Assembly (NCBI GenBank): GCA_934630815.1
Contig: CAKTWI010000009.1
Location: 15,310-79,309, forward strand
From: an uncultured Senegalimassilia sp.
Lineage (GTDB): Bacteria > Actinomycetota > Coriobacteriia > Coriobacteriales > Eggerthellaceae
DNA: 64,000 nucleotides
Direction: 5' to 3'
Positions 41,397-49,228 of this stretch are shown one piece after another; position 1 is the first letter of the stretch, and each line of letters starts with the position of its first letter. Both the position numbers and the translations under genes were made by a program. A model generated the notes under the pieces. The model did not search any database and was not told the origin of the DNA. It worked only from the letters and a program-made list of their open reading frames with translations.

Positions 41397-43244
41397 TTAG
41401 ATGTCCAGCAGGTTCACCACCGTCATGGGACGGGTTTTCGTGCGCTCCCAAAGCAGGGAAAGCAGAGCATCGCGGGCGGCCTTCTTGAGCTCCTTACCCG
41501 AAGCACCCTTGGACAACGCCCGGGTCAGCGCGTTTTTGACGCACTTCTCGCACTCCTGGACCAGATAGCCATCGTCTCCGCCGGTGATACCGTGCATCTC
41601 AACCTGAACGTTGCCGGCAACGGCCTTCTTGCGACCGGAAACCGCTGCCGCGATGGCAGCGAAGCCCTGTGCGGAAAGCGCCGTGCGCTCTTCGAGCACC
41701 TGCTCGGAGGTATCGCCGACCGACAGGCCGTCGACCAAAACGATGCCGGACTGAACGAACTCACCATGCTTGACGCCCTTCGTGGACAGTTCCAGGCTCT
41801 CGCCGTTTTCGCAGATGAACACGTTTTCAGCAGGAACGCCGACAGCCTCAGCCAAACGTGCATGAGCGCGAAGATGCGTGGCCTCGCCGTGCACCGGCAT
41901 GAACGCCTTGGGCTGCACGATGGTCAACATGATCTTCAGCTCCTCTGCCGATGCATGACCCGACACATGCACGCGGGCACGAGACTTGTCATACACATCG
42001 GCGCCGATCTTGGCCAAGGAGTTGACCACCTTCGTGACGGCCTTTTCGTTACCGGGAACCGGCGTTGCCGAGATGATGACGGTGTCTCCCGCTTCCATAT
42101 CAATGGTCTTATGCTCGCCTGCGGCGATACGGGCAAGAGCCGACAGCGGCTCGCCCTGGCTGCCCGTGCACATGATGACCACCTGCTCGGGCGGGATGCC
42201 CTTCAGGTCGTACGCATCGATGATGTCCTGGTCGGAGATCTTCAGATATCCGAGCTTGCGAGCGATATCGGTGTTCTGCACCATGGAACGTCCGGTGACA
42301 ACCACCTTGCGCCCGTTTGCCACGGCGGCATCGCAGATCTGCTGCAGGCGATGGATATGGCTGGCGAACGACGCGATGATGACGCGGCCCTTCGCCTGAG
42401 CGATGATGCGTTGAAGCTCCTTGCCCACTTCCGCCTCACTGGGGGTGAAGTTGGGGTTGGTGGCGTTCGTGGAATCCGACATCATCAGGTCCACGCCCTC
42501 GTCGGCGAAGCGCGCTAGCGCGCCAAAGTCGGTGTGCACGCCGTCGATGGGGGTTTGGTCGAGCTTGAAGTCGCCCGTGTGCAGCACGTTGCCTGCGGGG
42601 CTGCGGAAAAAGACGCCCACGGCACCAGGGATGGAGTGGTTCACGGCGAAGAACTCGGCCGTGATGCAGCCCAGGTTCACCTTGTCTCTCGGCTTGATTT
42701 CCACAAGCTTGGCGTTTTTGATTCGGTGCTCCTTGAACTTGCCTTCGATCAGGCCCAAGGTCATCTTCGTACCGTAGATGGGCACCTGACGATCAAGATC
42801 CTTGATCAAATAAGGCAAGGAGCCCGTATGATCCTCATGGCCGTGCGTGATCACGATGCCGCGCAGCTTGTCGGCATGCTGCAGCACATACGTGTAATCA
42901 GGCAGGATAAGGTCGACGCCGGGATGGTTATCGTCGGGGAACATCAGGCCAGCATCGTCAAGCACCATGTCGCCCTTGCATTCGAACACGGTCATGTTCT
43001 TGCCGATGGCGTCAAGGCCACCGAGCGGGATGATCTTCAGCGTGGCTCCACGGTCTTTTTTCGAGGAGTCGAAGGAGCGCTTACGAGAACGCGGACGCTT
43101 ACGGCCCTGATCGGCGTTGCCCTCTTTCGTAAGCTTGGGGCGTTCAAGGTCAAGCTTGACGTGCTTGACCGTTTGCGTGCTTTTGCCGCTGTTCTCAGGG
43201 CGCACGTCACCATTGCGCTTTGAACGCTGTTCGTTTTGATCCAT
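41397..43244 (-). CDS. rnj: Ribonuclease J
   Basis: This 615-residue metallo-beta-lactamase/beta-CASP nuclease has 5'-exonuclease and endonuclease activity on RNA. The zinc motif THGHEDHTGSLPY lies near 130-142, and the C-terminal domain includes HVSGHAS and KAFMPVHGE. An extra basic N-terminal region of about 65 residues (many Lys, Arg, Asn) precedes the core and may contact RNA. GTAAGGA lies before the ATG. It is followed by ftsK. Confidence 0.95.
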   Translation of the reverse strand: MDQNEQRSKRNGDVRPENSGKSTQTVKHVKLDLERPKLTKEGNADQGRKRPRSRKRSFDSSKKDRGATLKIIPLGGLDAIGKNMTVFECKGDMVLDDAGLMFPDDNHPGVDLILPDYTYVLQHADKLRGIVITHGHEDHTGSLPYLIKDLDRQVPIYGTKMTLGLIEGKFKEHRIKNAKLVEIKPRDKVNLGCITAEFFAVNHSIPGAVGVFFRSPAGNVLHTGDFKLDQTPIDGVHTDFGALARFADEGVDLMMSDSTNATNPNFTPSEAEVGKELQRIIAQAKGRVIIASFASHIHRLQQICDAAVANGRKVVVTGRSMVQNTDIARKLGYLKISDQDIIDAYDLKGIPPEQVVIMCTGSQGEPLSALARIAAGEHKTIDMEAGDTVIISATPVPGNEKAVTKVVNSLAKIGADVYDKSRARVHVSGHASAEELKIMLTIVQPKAFMPVHGEATHLRAHARLAEAVGVPAENVFICENGESLELSTKGVKHGEFVQSGIVLVDGLSVGDTSEQVLEERTALSAQGFAAIAAAVSGRKKAVAGNVQVEMHGITGGDDGYLVQECEKCVKNALTRALSKGASGKELKKAARDALLSLLWERTKTRPMTVVNLLDI

Positions 43245-43270
43245 GTATTGATTTCCTTACTGCCAACATA

Positions 43271-43304
43271 CAGCAGGGCCGCATGGATTGGAGCGGCCCT
43301 GCTG
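43271..43304 (-). terminator. Hairpin between dapA and rnj
   Basis: CAGCAGGGCCGC (43271-43282) pairs perfectly with GCGGCCCTGCTG (43293-43304) around 10 bases, 10 bases past the dapA stop. The following minus-strand sequence TATGTTGG is a weak U-tract. Confidence 0.65.
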
Positions 43305-43314
43305 CGTATCCTGG

Positions 43315-44205
43315 CTACAGGACGCCGACCTCGCGCATAGCGCGCTCAAGCTCGGCGGACTGCTCGGCAGTGGCATCGACCAGCGGCAGGCGCACTCCGC
43401 CTACCGGGAAACCGGCCAATTTCAGTGCCTCTTTGACCAGGATGGGGTTCGCTGTCTTGAACAGCCCTTCCATGAGGGGCATGAGGCGTTCGTTCGCAGC
43501 GGCGGCTTCTTCCCACTTGCCGGCTGCGCACAGCTCCACGATCTCCTTCATTCGAGCAGGAGCAACGTTTCCGATGGTGGAGATAACGCCCACGCCACCC
43601 AGTTTCATAATGTCCAAGGTTGCCGAATCGTCGCCGGAGTATACGCAAAAACCTTCAGGCGCGCCCTCTACGATGGCCTTCACCTGATCGAAGTTTCCGG
43701 AAGCTTCCTTGATGGCAACCACGTTATCCAGATCATGCGCAAGACGCAGCGAGGTTTCTGCGGTCATGTTCACCGCGCAACGTCCCGGGATGTTGTACAG
43801 GATGATCGGCAGCTCGACCGAACGCGCAATGGTGCTGAAATGCTGATACAAGCCCTCTTGCGGAGGCTTGTTGTAGTACGGCACGACGCACATGAAGCCG
43901 TCAACGCCAAGCTTGGCAACATCGTTTGCGAAGCCGACCGTGTCAGCCGTGCAGTTGTCGCCGACGTTGGCGATGACCGGGATACGGCCATCAACCGCAG
44001 CTACTACGGCCTTGAACAGCTCGATCTTGTCCGGATAGAACACCGTGGGAGATTCGCCCGTGGTGCCGTTGATGATCAGCGAGTCGGCGCCGCCCTTTAC
44101 CAAACGGTCAGCAAGCTCCTGAGCACGATCGAGATCGAGATCGAGATTGTCCTTCATGGGCGTGACCATGGCCGGGATCATGCGGCCGAAACGAGGATTT
44201 CCCAT
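43315..44205 (-). CDS. dapA: 4-hydroxy-tetrahydrodipicolinate synthase
   Basis: This 296-residue aldolase condenses pyruvate with aspartate semialdehyde, the first step to diaminopimelate and lysine. The Schiff-base lysine K166 (VVAIKEASG), Y137 (LYNIPGR) and GTTGE at 47-51 are in place. The ATG at 44205 is preferred over an in-frame ATG at 44289 because AAAGGTG lies 6 bases before it and the family begins there. It follows dapB by 191 bases that contain two hairpins. Confidence 0.96.
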   Translation of the reverse strand: MGNPRFGRMIPAMVTPMKDNLDLDLDRAQELADRLVKGGADSLIINGTTGESPTVFYPDKIELFKAVVAAVDGRIPVIANVGDNCTADTVGFANDVAKLGVDGFMCVVPYYNKPPQEGLYQHFSTIARSVELPIILYNIPGRCAVNMTAETSLRLAHDLDNVVAIKEASGNFDQVKAIVEGAPEGFCVYSGDDSATLDIMKLGGVGVISTIGNVAPARMKEIVELCAAGKWEEAAAANERLMPLMEGLFKTANPILVKEALKLAGFPVGGVRLPLVDATAEQSAELERAMREVGVL

Positions 44206-44226
44206 CGTTGGCACCTTTCTGTACAA

Positions 44227-44305
44227 GCATGGTTCGACACCATGCACCTGAATCGCATAATGCAACTTCGCCATATTATGCCACGGCACCCCGAAGGGCG
44301 CCGTG
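44227..44305 (-). promoter_or_regulatory. Structured leader of dapA
   Basis: Two stems lie upstream of dapA. CACGGCACCC/GGGCGCCGTG (44282-44305) forms a 10-bp stem with one wobble around a UUCG loop on the minus strand. GCATGGT/ACCATGC (44227-44245) forms a 7-bp stem with a 5-base loop closer to the gene. It does not match the lysine riboswitch. It could be a terminator of dapB plus a leader structure. Confidence 0.4.
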
Positions 44306-44396
44306 AAGTCATTAAATTGTCACGCTCAAGAAACAATTGTTGCCGCCTAGGTGGTAATTCCTGCCATAAGCGGCAAAAGGCTAGCTTGGCGTGCGG

Positions 44397-45164
44397 CTAT
44401 TCCATGAAGTTCTCAAGCCCGACGATAAGGCCCTGTCGCTCGCCGACGCTTCGGATGCCCAGCAGCACGCCAGGCATGTACGAGGTGCGATCCCAGGAAT
44501 CGTGACGGATGGTAAGGGTCTGACCCATGGAGCCGAACACTACTTCCTGGCTAGCCACATATCCCATGGAGCGAACGGAATGCACGGGCACGCCTTCCAC
44601 CAGCGCGCCGCGAGCGCCTTCGCAATCTGCAATCTCGGTCTCCTTGCCGGGCGCTGCGCTTTGACGGCCATCGCGGGCCTCGGAAATGATCTGCGCCGTG
44701 CGCACGGCGGTTCCGGAAGGAGCATCCTTCTTATTGCAGTGGTGGAACTCGAGCACTTCGGCTTCGGGGAAGAACGGCGCGGCGGCTTTTGCGAATTGCA
44801 TCATGAGCACGGCTCCGGTGGTGAAGTTCGGAGCATAGAACAAGCAGGTTCCCTCAGGGGCAAGGGCGGCAAGCTCCTCGAGCTTGTCGTTGGCAAGACC
44901 CGTGGTGCCCACCACGCAATCGATGCCTGCCGCAAGGGCGACGCGAAGATTGCCCTCGACAACGGAAGGCTGCGTGAAATCGACGAGCACATCGAACCCG
45001 CCGGCATGCACGGCCTGCTCGACCGTTTCATACACTGCGAAAACCTTCGAAGAGCCATGCGGGTCGATTCCGCAGGTTACCTGCATATCATCGGCAGCGG
45101 TGACGGCATCGACCACGGCTGAACCCATACGTCCGGCAAAACCGGAAACGGCAACGTTGATCAT
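44397..45164 (-). CDS. dapB: 4-hydroxy-tetrahydrodipicolinate reductase
   Basis: This 255-residue NAD(P)H-dependent enzyme makes the next intermediate after DapA. The dinucleotide loop GFAGRMG is at 8-14 and the substrate site HHCNKKDAPSGTA at 141-153. The ATG at 45164 has AAGGAGGAG upstream and is preferred over one at 45212. It is the first gene after the terminator that follows pnp. Confidence 0.96.
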   Translation of the reverse strand: MINVAVSGFAGRMGSAVVDAVTAADDMQVTCGIDPHGSSKVFAVYETVEQAVHAGGFDVLVDFTQPSVVEGNLRVALAAGIDCVVGTTGLANDKLEELAALAPEGTCLFYAPNFTTGAVLMMQFAKAAAPFFPEAEVLEFHHCNKKDAPSGTAVRTAQIISEARDGRQSAAPGKETEIADCEGARGALVEGVPVHSVRSMGYVASQEVVFGSMGQTLTIRHDSWDRTSYMPGVLLGIRSVGERQGLIVGLENFME

Positions 45165-45186
45165 GTTGAAGCTCCTCCTTAGAAAA

Positions 45187-45213
45187 GATGGCGGCCTAGG
45201 GGCGGCCGCCATC
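45187..45213 (-). terminator. Intrinsic terminator after pnp
   Basis: A 10-bp stem (45187-45196 with 45204-45213, GATGGCGGCC and its complement) with a 7-base loop is followed on the minus strand by TTTTCT. It lies 22 bases past the pnp stop and just before dapB. Confidence 0.82.
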
Positions 45214-45234
45214 GATACCTATCGCATATAAGGC

Positions 45235-47469
45235 TTATTGGGACTCATGGCGGCGACGAGGGGTGCGGTTGGCACGACCCGGGCGCACGTCGCGCTGGCC
45301 GCCTTCGCGCTTGCCTCCCTCGTGGCGTTCGTGGCGCTCATGACCGCGATGCTCGCGCGGAGCAGGTGCGCTGCCTTCGGGAGCTTCCGGCTTGTCCAGA
45401 CGATCGAGCGAGATCTTGCCCGTCTTGGGGTCGATCTCGAGGACCTGAACCTTGACGGTATCGCCGAGCTTCAGCACATCCTCGACCGAGCCGACGCGAC
45501 CGTTGGCCACACGGGAGATGTGAAGCAGGCCGTCCTTGCCAGGGGTGAGCTTGACGAAAGCGCCGAAGTCCTTGATGCCGACGACCTCGCCCTCGAAGAT
45601 CTCGCCGACCTCGGGCTCCTTGACGATGCCGAGGATCATGGCCTTGGCAGCCTCGCCCGCCGGGCCCTCGATGGCGGCGATATGGATGGTGCCATCTTCC
45701 TGGATGTCGATCTGCGCGCCGGTTTCATCCTGGATGCCGCGCACGACCTTGCCACCGGAGCCGATGACGTCGCGGATCTTATCAACGGGGATATGGATGG
45801 TCTCGATGCGCGGGGCGGTGTCGCGCAGGCTTGCGCGCGGCTCGGGCAGCTCTGCGAGCATGGCCTTGAGGATGTGGGCACGGCCTTCATGAGCCTGCTT
45901 AAGCGCACGGCCGAGGATTTCGGTGGACAGGCCCTTGGCCTTGTTGTCCATCTGCAGGGCCGTGATGCCCTTCTCGGTGCCGCACACCTTGAAGTCCATG
46001 TCGCCGAGGAAGTCCTCGATGCCCTGGATGTCGGAGAGGATGACGATATCGTCGCCTTCCTTGATAAGACCCATGGCGATGCCGGAGACCGGGGCCTTGA
46101 TCGGCACGCCAGCGTCCATGAGCGCAAGCGTGGAACCGCAGGTGGAGGCCATGGAGGAGGAGCCGTTGGACTCCAGGATCTCGGAAACCACGCGGATGGC
46201 GTAGGGGAACTCGTCTTCAGAGGGGATCACCGGCAGCAGGGCGCGCTCAGCCAGCGCACCGTGGCCGACCTCGCGACGCTTCGGAGCGCCCATGCGGCCC
46301 GTCTCGCCGGTGCAGTACGGCGGGAAGTTGTACTGGTGCATGTAGCGCTTGCCCTCGGCCGGGTCGATGGTGTCAAGACGCTGCCACTCGTTGAGCATGC
46401 CGAGCGTGGCGATGGAAAGCGCCTGGGTCTGGCCGCGCTGGAACAGACCGGAGCCGTGGACGCGGGGCAGATAACCGGGCACGATGTGCAGCGGACGGAT
46501 CTCGTCGGCGCGGCGGCCGTCAGCGCGCTCGCCGGTTTCGATGACCATGGCGCGCATGGCCTTCTTCTCAAGCGACTTCAAGACAGCGGCAATGTCGGAG
46601 CCCCAAGCGGCAAGCTCCTCCTCATTGAAGCACTCTTCCTTGATGCGGGTCTTGAGCTCCTCGACCTTGCCCATGCGAGCCTGCTTATCGGCATCGCTCA
46701 GAGCCTGGGACATCTCGTCGAAGAACGGGGAGATGCGCTCGTCGATGGACGGGTCGGCAACGTGGATAGGCCACTCGACCGGGGTGATGTCGCAACGATC
46801 GAGGAAGCGCTGTTGGGCTTCGCAGAACTTCGCGATGGCCTGCTGACCGAAGTCCATGGCGCGAAGCATAAGATCCTCAGAAACCTCGTTGGCACCGGCC
46901 TCGACCATGGAGATGTAGTCTGCGGTACCTGCAATGGTGAGCTCGAGATCGGAGGTCTCCTGCTCCTCGTAGGTGGGGTTCACGATGAACTCGTCGGTCT
47001 CGTGGTTATGGGCGATGCGCACGCAAGCCGCAGGGCCGTCGAACGGGGCGCTGCCGATCATAAGGGCTGCCGAAGCGCCGCCGACGCAGATGCAGTCAGG
47101 AGCGTTCTTTCCATCGCACACGAGCGTAGTGGCGACGATATGCACCTCACGCTTGAAGCCGTCGACAAAGCCGGGACGGATGGGACGGTCGATCATGCGG
47201 GCGGTCAGCGTGCCCTTCTCGGACGGACGCGCCTCACGCTTGAGGTAACCGCCGGGGATGCGCCCGACGGAGTACATCTTCTCCATGAAGTCGACGGTAA
47301 GCGGGAAGAAGTCGTAGTTCTTCTCCTCCTTGGAGATGACTGCCGTGACGAGCACGGTAGTCTCGCCCTGCGTGACCAGGACAGCGCCGGTAGCCTGCTT
47401 GGCCAGCTCGCCCGTTTCGAAGCGGTAGGTCTTGCCGTACAGCTCGAAGGACTCGACGATCTTTTCCAT
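45235..47469 (-). CDS. pnp: Polyribonucleotide nucleotidyltransferase (PNPase)
   Basis: This 744-residue 3'-5' phosphorolytic exoribonuclease has two RNase PH domains, the first near 12-145 and the second near 320-540, then a KH domain (VIGSGGKVVRGIQDETG near 565-581) and an S1 domain (GEVVGIKDFGAFVKLTPGKDG near 625-645, length limited here to the family pattern). The C-terminus is a basic, Arg/His/Glu-rich tail. rpsO lies upstream with a terminator hairpin between, the usual rpsO-pnp arrangement that allows read-through and RNase control. Confidence 0.97.
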   Translation of the reverse strand: MEKIVESFELYGKTYRFETGELAKQATGAVLVTQGETTVLVTAVISKEEKNYDFFPLTVDFMEKMYSVGRIPGGYLKREARPSEKGTLTARMIDRPIRPGFVDGFKREVHIVATTLVCDGKNAPDCICVGGASAALMIGSAPFDGPAACVRIAHNHETDEFIVNPTYEEQETSDLELTIAGTADYISMVEAGANEVSEDLMLRAMDFGQQAIAKFCEAQQRFLDRCDITPVEWPIHVADPSIDERISPFFDEMSQALSDADKQARMGKVEELKTRIKEECFNEEELAAWGSDIAAVLKSLEKKAMRAMVIETGERADGRRADEIRPLHIVPGYLPRVHGSGLFQRGQTQALSIATLGMLNEWQRLDTIDPAEGKRYMHQYNFPPYCTGETGRMGAPKRREVGHGALAERALLPVIPSEDEFPYAIRVVSEILESNGSSSMASTCGSTLALMDAGVPIKAPVSGIAMGLIKEGDDIVILSDIQGIEDFLGDMDFKVCGTEKGITALQMDNKAKGLSTEILGRALKQAHEGRAHILKAMLAELPEPRASLRDTAPRIETIHIPVDKIRDVIGSGGKVVRGIQDETGAQIDIQEDGTIHIAAIEGPAGEAAKAMILGIVKEPEVGEIFEGEVVGIKDFGAFVKLTPGKDGLLHISRVANGRVGSVEDVLKLGDTVKVQVLEIDPKTGKISLDRLDKPEAPEGSAPAPREHRGHERHERHEGGKREGGQRDVRPGRANRTPRRRHESQ

Positions 47470-47592
47470 GTGGTGTTCTTTCCTTCTCTATTCCTTAACC
47501 GCCGTAGTGCGGTCAAGCTTCTTCGGCCAGGGGTACTCACGTTTCCCGCTTGCCGCGAGCAGGCATGCCCTTGCATACCCGACCGCTATGCA

Positions 47593-47620
47593 AAAGCCCG
47601 CGCAAGGCTGCGCGGGCTTT
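47593..47620 (-). terminator. Intrinsic terminator between rpsO and pnp
   Basis: AAAGCCCGCGCA (47593-47604) pairs perfectly with TGCGCGGGCTTT (47609-47620) around a 4-base loop. On the minus strand the stem ends in Ts and continues TGCATAG. It lies 6 bases beyond the rpsO stop. Confidence 0.88.
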
Positions 47621-47626
47621 CGTTGA

Positions 47627-47914
47627 CTAGATGTTGTCGCGGATGCCGAGCTTCTTGATGAGGGCACGGTAACGCTCGATGTCGCGCTCCTTGATGTACT
47701 TGAGCAGGCCACGACGCTTACCGATGAGCATCATCAGGCCACGGCGGGAATGGTTGTCCTTCTTGTGGGTCTTCAGGTGCTCGGTGAGGTTGCGGATACG
47801 CTCGGACAGGATGGCGACCTGCACGTCCGGGTTGCCGGTGTCATGCTCGTTGGCGCCGAACTCGGCCACCAGCTCTGCGGTGCGCTCTTTCGTGATGCTG
47901 AGTTTGCTAGGCAT
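47627..47914 (-). CDS. rpsO: 30S ribosomal protein S15
   Basis: This 95-residue primary 16S rRNA-binding protein is slightly longer than the usual 89 but has the family core: [33 protein letters not shown] and [23 protein letters not shown] precedes the ATG. A TATTCT -10-like element (minus strand, near 48053-48058) lies in the 210-base upstream gap. Confidence 0.97.
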   Translation of the reverse strand: MPSKLSITKERTAELVAEFGANEHDTGNPDVQVAILSERIRNLTEHLKTHKKDNHSRRGLMMLIGKRRGLLKYIKERDIERYRALIKKLGIRDNI

Positions 47915-48124
47915 GCTAACTCCACCTTTCCTGCGGGACTTGCCCGCCTTCCGTGCAGCTGTTGCTGCGCTCTACTTGCTTTCCGCTGGGATCCATGCAA
48001 GATGGGGACCAAGCTGAAAGTGGCTGCCGATACGGCAACTTGTCTAGAATACGATGACCGAGTGCTTGCGCGCAAGCCTGATTTGCCGACCTGCACAGCT
48101 TACGCACATCTCTGCTACCTGCGC

Positions 48125-48373
48125 TTATTGCGCCTGACGGGCTTCGCGTAGCGCGTGGACAAGCTGATCGGCGCAGCTGGTGGAACGACGACCGCAGGTG
48201 TTGCCCTCCAGCAATGCGGCGACGTCCTCGACACTCTGGCCGTTGACCAGCTTGCCGATGGCCTTGAGGTTGCCGTCGCAGCCGCCGACGAAATCCACGT
48301 GCTTGATGGTGTCGCCATCAAGATCGACGTGAATCTCTCGCGAGCATACGCCCCGGGTTCGATAGGTATACAT
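48125..48373 (-). CDS. TSCPD-domain protein (TIGR03905-type)
   Basis: This 82-residue protein has the small TSCPD-type fold seen also at the end of class II ribonucleotide reductases. Conserved pieces are RTRGVCSREI, FVGGCDGNLKAIGKLV and GRRSTSCADQL, with four cysteines that could bind a metal. The function of the stand-alone family is unknown. The ATG at 48373 has GAGGAAAC upstream, which decides it against an upstream ATG at 48448. Confidence 0.82.
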   Translation of the reverse strand: MYTYRTRGVCSREIHVDLDGDTIKHVDFVGGCDGNLKAIGKLVNGQSVEDVAALLEGNTCGRRSTSCADQLVHALREARQAQ

Positions 48374-48448
48374 ATACGTTTCCTCTCTCTTGGATGGTGC
48401 AAGTATGCCATAGCGGCATGCGGGTTTGCCCTTGTGCGTGACAAGCAC

Positions 48449-49225
48449 CTAAAACAATCCGCAGGTGAACAGGAAATTCAGCGACTTCAGGCGAATGGAG
48501 GCGTGTACCTGCGCCCAAGTCTGGCAAAGACGTAGCGTGTCGAAGACGCAGGATTGATCGACCTTGATCGAAGCGATATCCGAAAAACGCATGCCCAGCA
48601 GCGCGATTGCCCATGAAAGCGTTTCCGGGGCAAGGCCGGCAACGTCGGACACGCGGCACGCATCGCATACCACGCCGCCCTCGCTGCACGAGAACGCTAT
48701 GGTTCGATGTGCAAGGCCCTCCACATCGCAGGCCAAAGGCTCGCCGCAAACGCAACATCGATCAAGCGAAGGGCGGATGCCCAGGAACGCGAACGCCTTA
48801 AGCAACCAGGCCGCACAGATGGCGGGTCCATGTGCGGAATCTGCCGAGGCCAGCACACCAAGAGCCGTTTGCGTGAGCGGGAACAGCTTCGGGACCTCGA
48901 GACCGGGCTGCGTGATGCGATCGAGCAGCTCGACGATAGGAGCCGCACAGGCGGCAAGCTCCATACTTTCACGCAGCGCGGCATTGCCGGCGATCAAGCG
49001 AGCTTCCTTAACGATATCGAGCGTACGCCCTTGCGCTAGGAGCACATCCGCTTGCGAATACAGCTCGAGCCGGGAGCTGAACTGGCTGGTAGGCTTTCGA
49101 GCCCCTTTCGCAACGGCTCGGATCTGCGAGCCGTCCTGCGCAAGCAGGGACAGGATAAGATCAGACTCTCCCAGCTTGGTCTTGCGCAGGACGAGCACGC
49201 GGGCATTGTAAGTGCTTTGCGCCAC
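48449..49225 (-). CDS. recO: DNA repair protein RecO
   Basis: This 258-residue protein loads RecA onto SSB-coated DNA with RecR. It has the N-terminal OB fold (VLVLRKTKLGESDLILSLL, VAKGARKP), a helical middle and a zinc site with CCVCG near 151-155 and CDAC near 184-187. The GTG start lies 3 bases after the stop of the PASTA gene, indicating translational coupling. Confidence 0.93.
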   Translation of the reverse strand: MAQSTYNARVLVLRKTKLGESDLILSLLAQDGSQIRAVAKGARKPTSQFSSRLELYSQADVLLAQGRTLDIVKEARLIAGNAALRESMELAACAAPIVELLDRITQPGLEVPKLFPLTQTALGVLASADSAHGPAICAAWLLKAFAFLGIRPSLDRCCVCGEPLACDVEGLAHRTIAFSCSEGGVVCDACRVSDVAGLAPETLSWAIALLGMRFSDIASIKVDQSCVFDTLRLCQTWAQVHASIRLKSLNFLFTCGLF

Positions 49226-49228
49226 AGG

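Noticed and set aside
44206-44396. Lysine riboswitch or T-box before dapA
   Set aside because: The stems do not match the conserved core of either; only two simple hairpins are visible.
45238-47658. An 806-codon open frame on the plus strand opposite pnp
   Set aside because: It mirrors pnp, whose domains are all clear, and has no ribosome site or recognisable protein.
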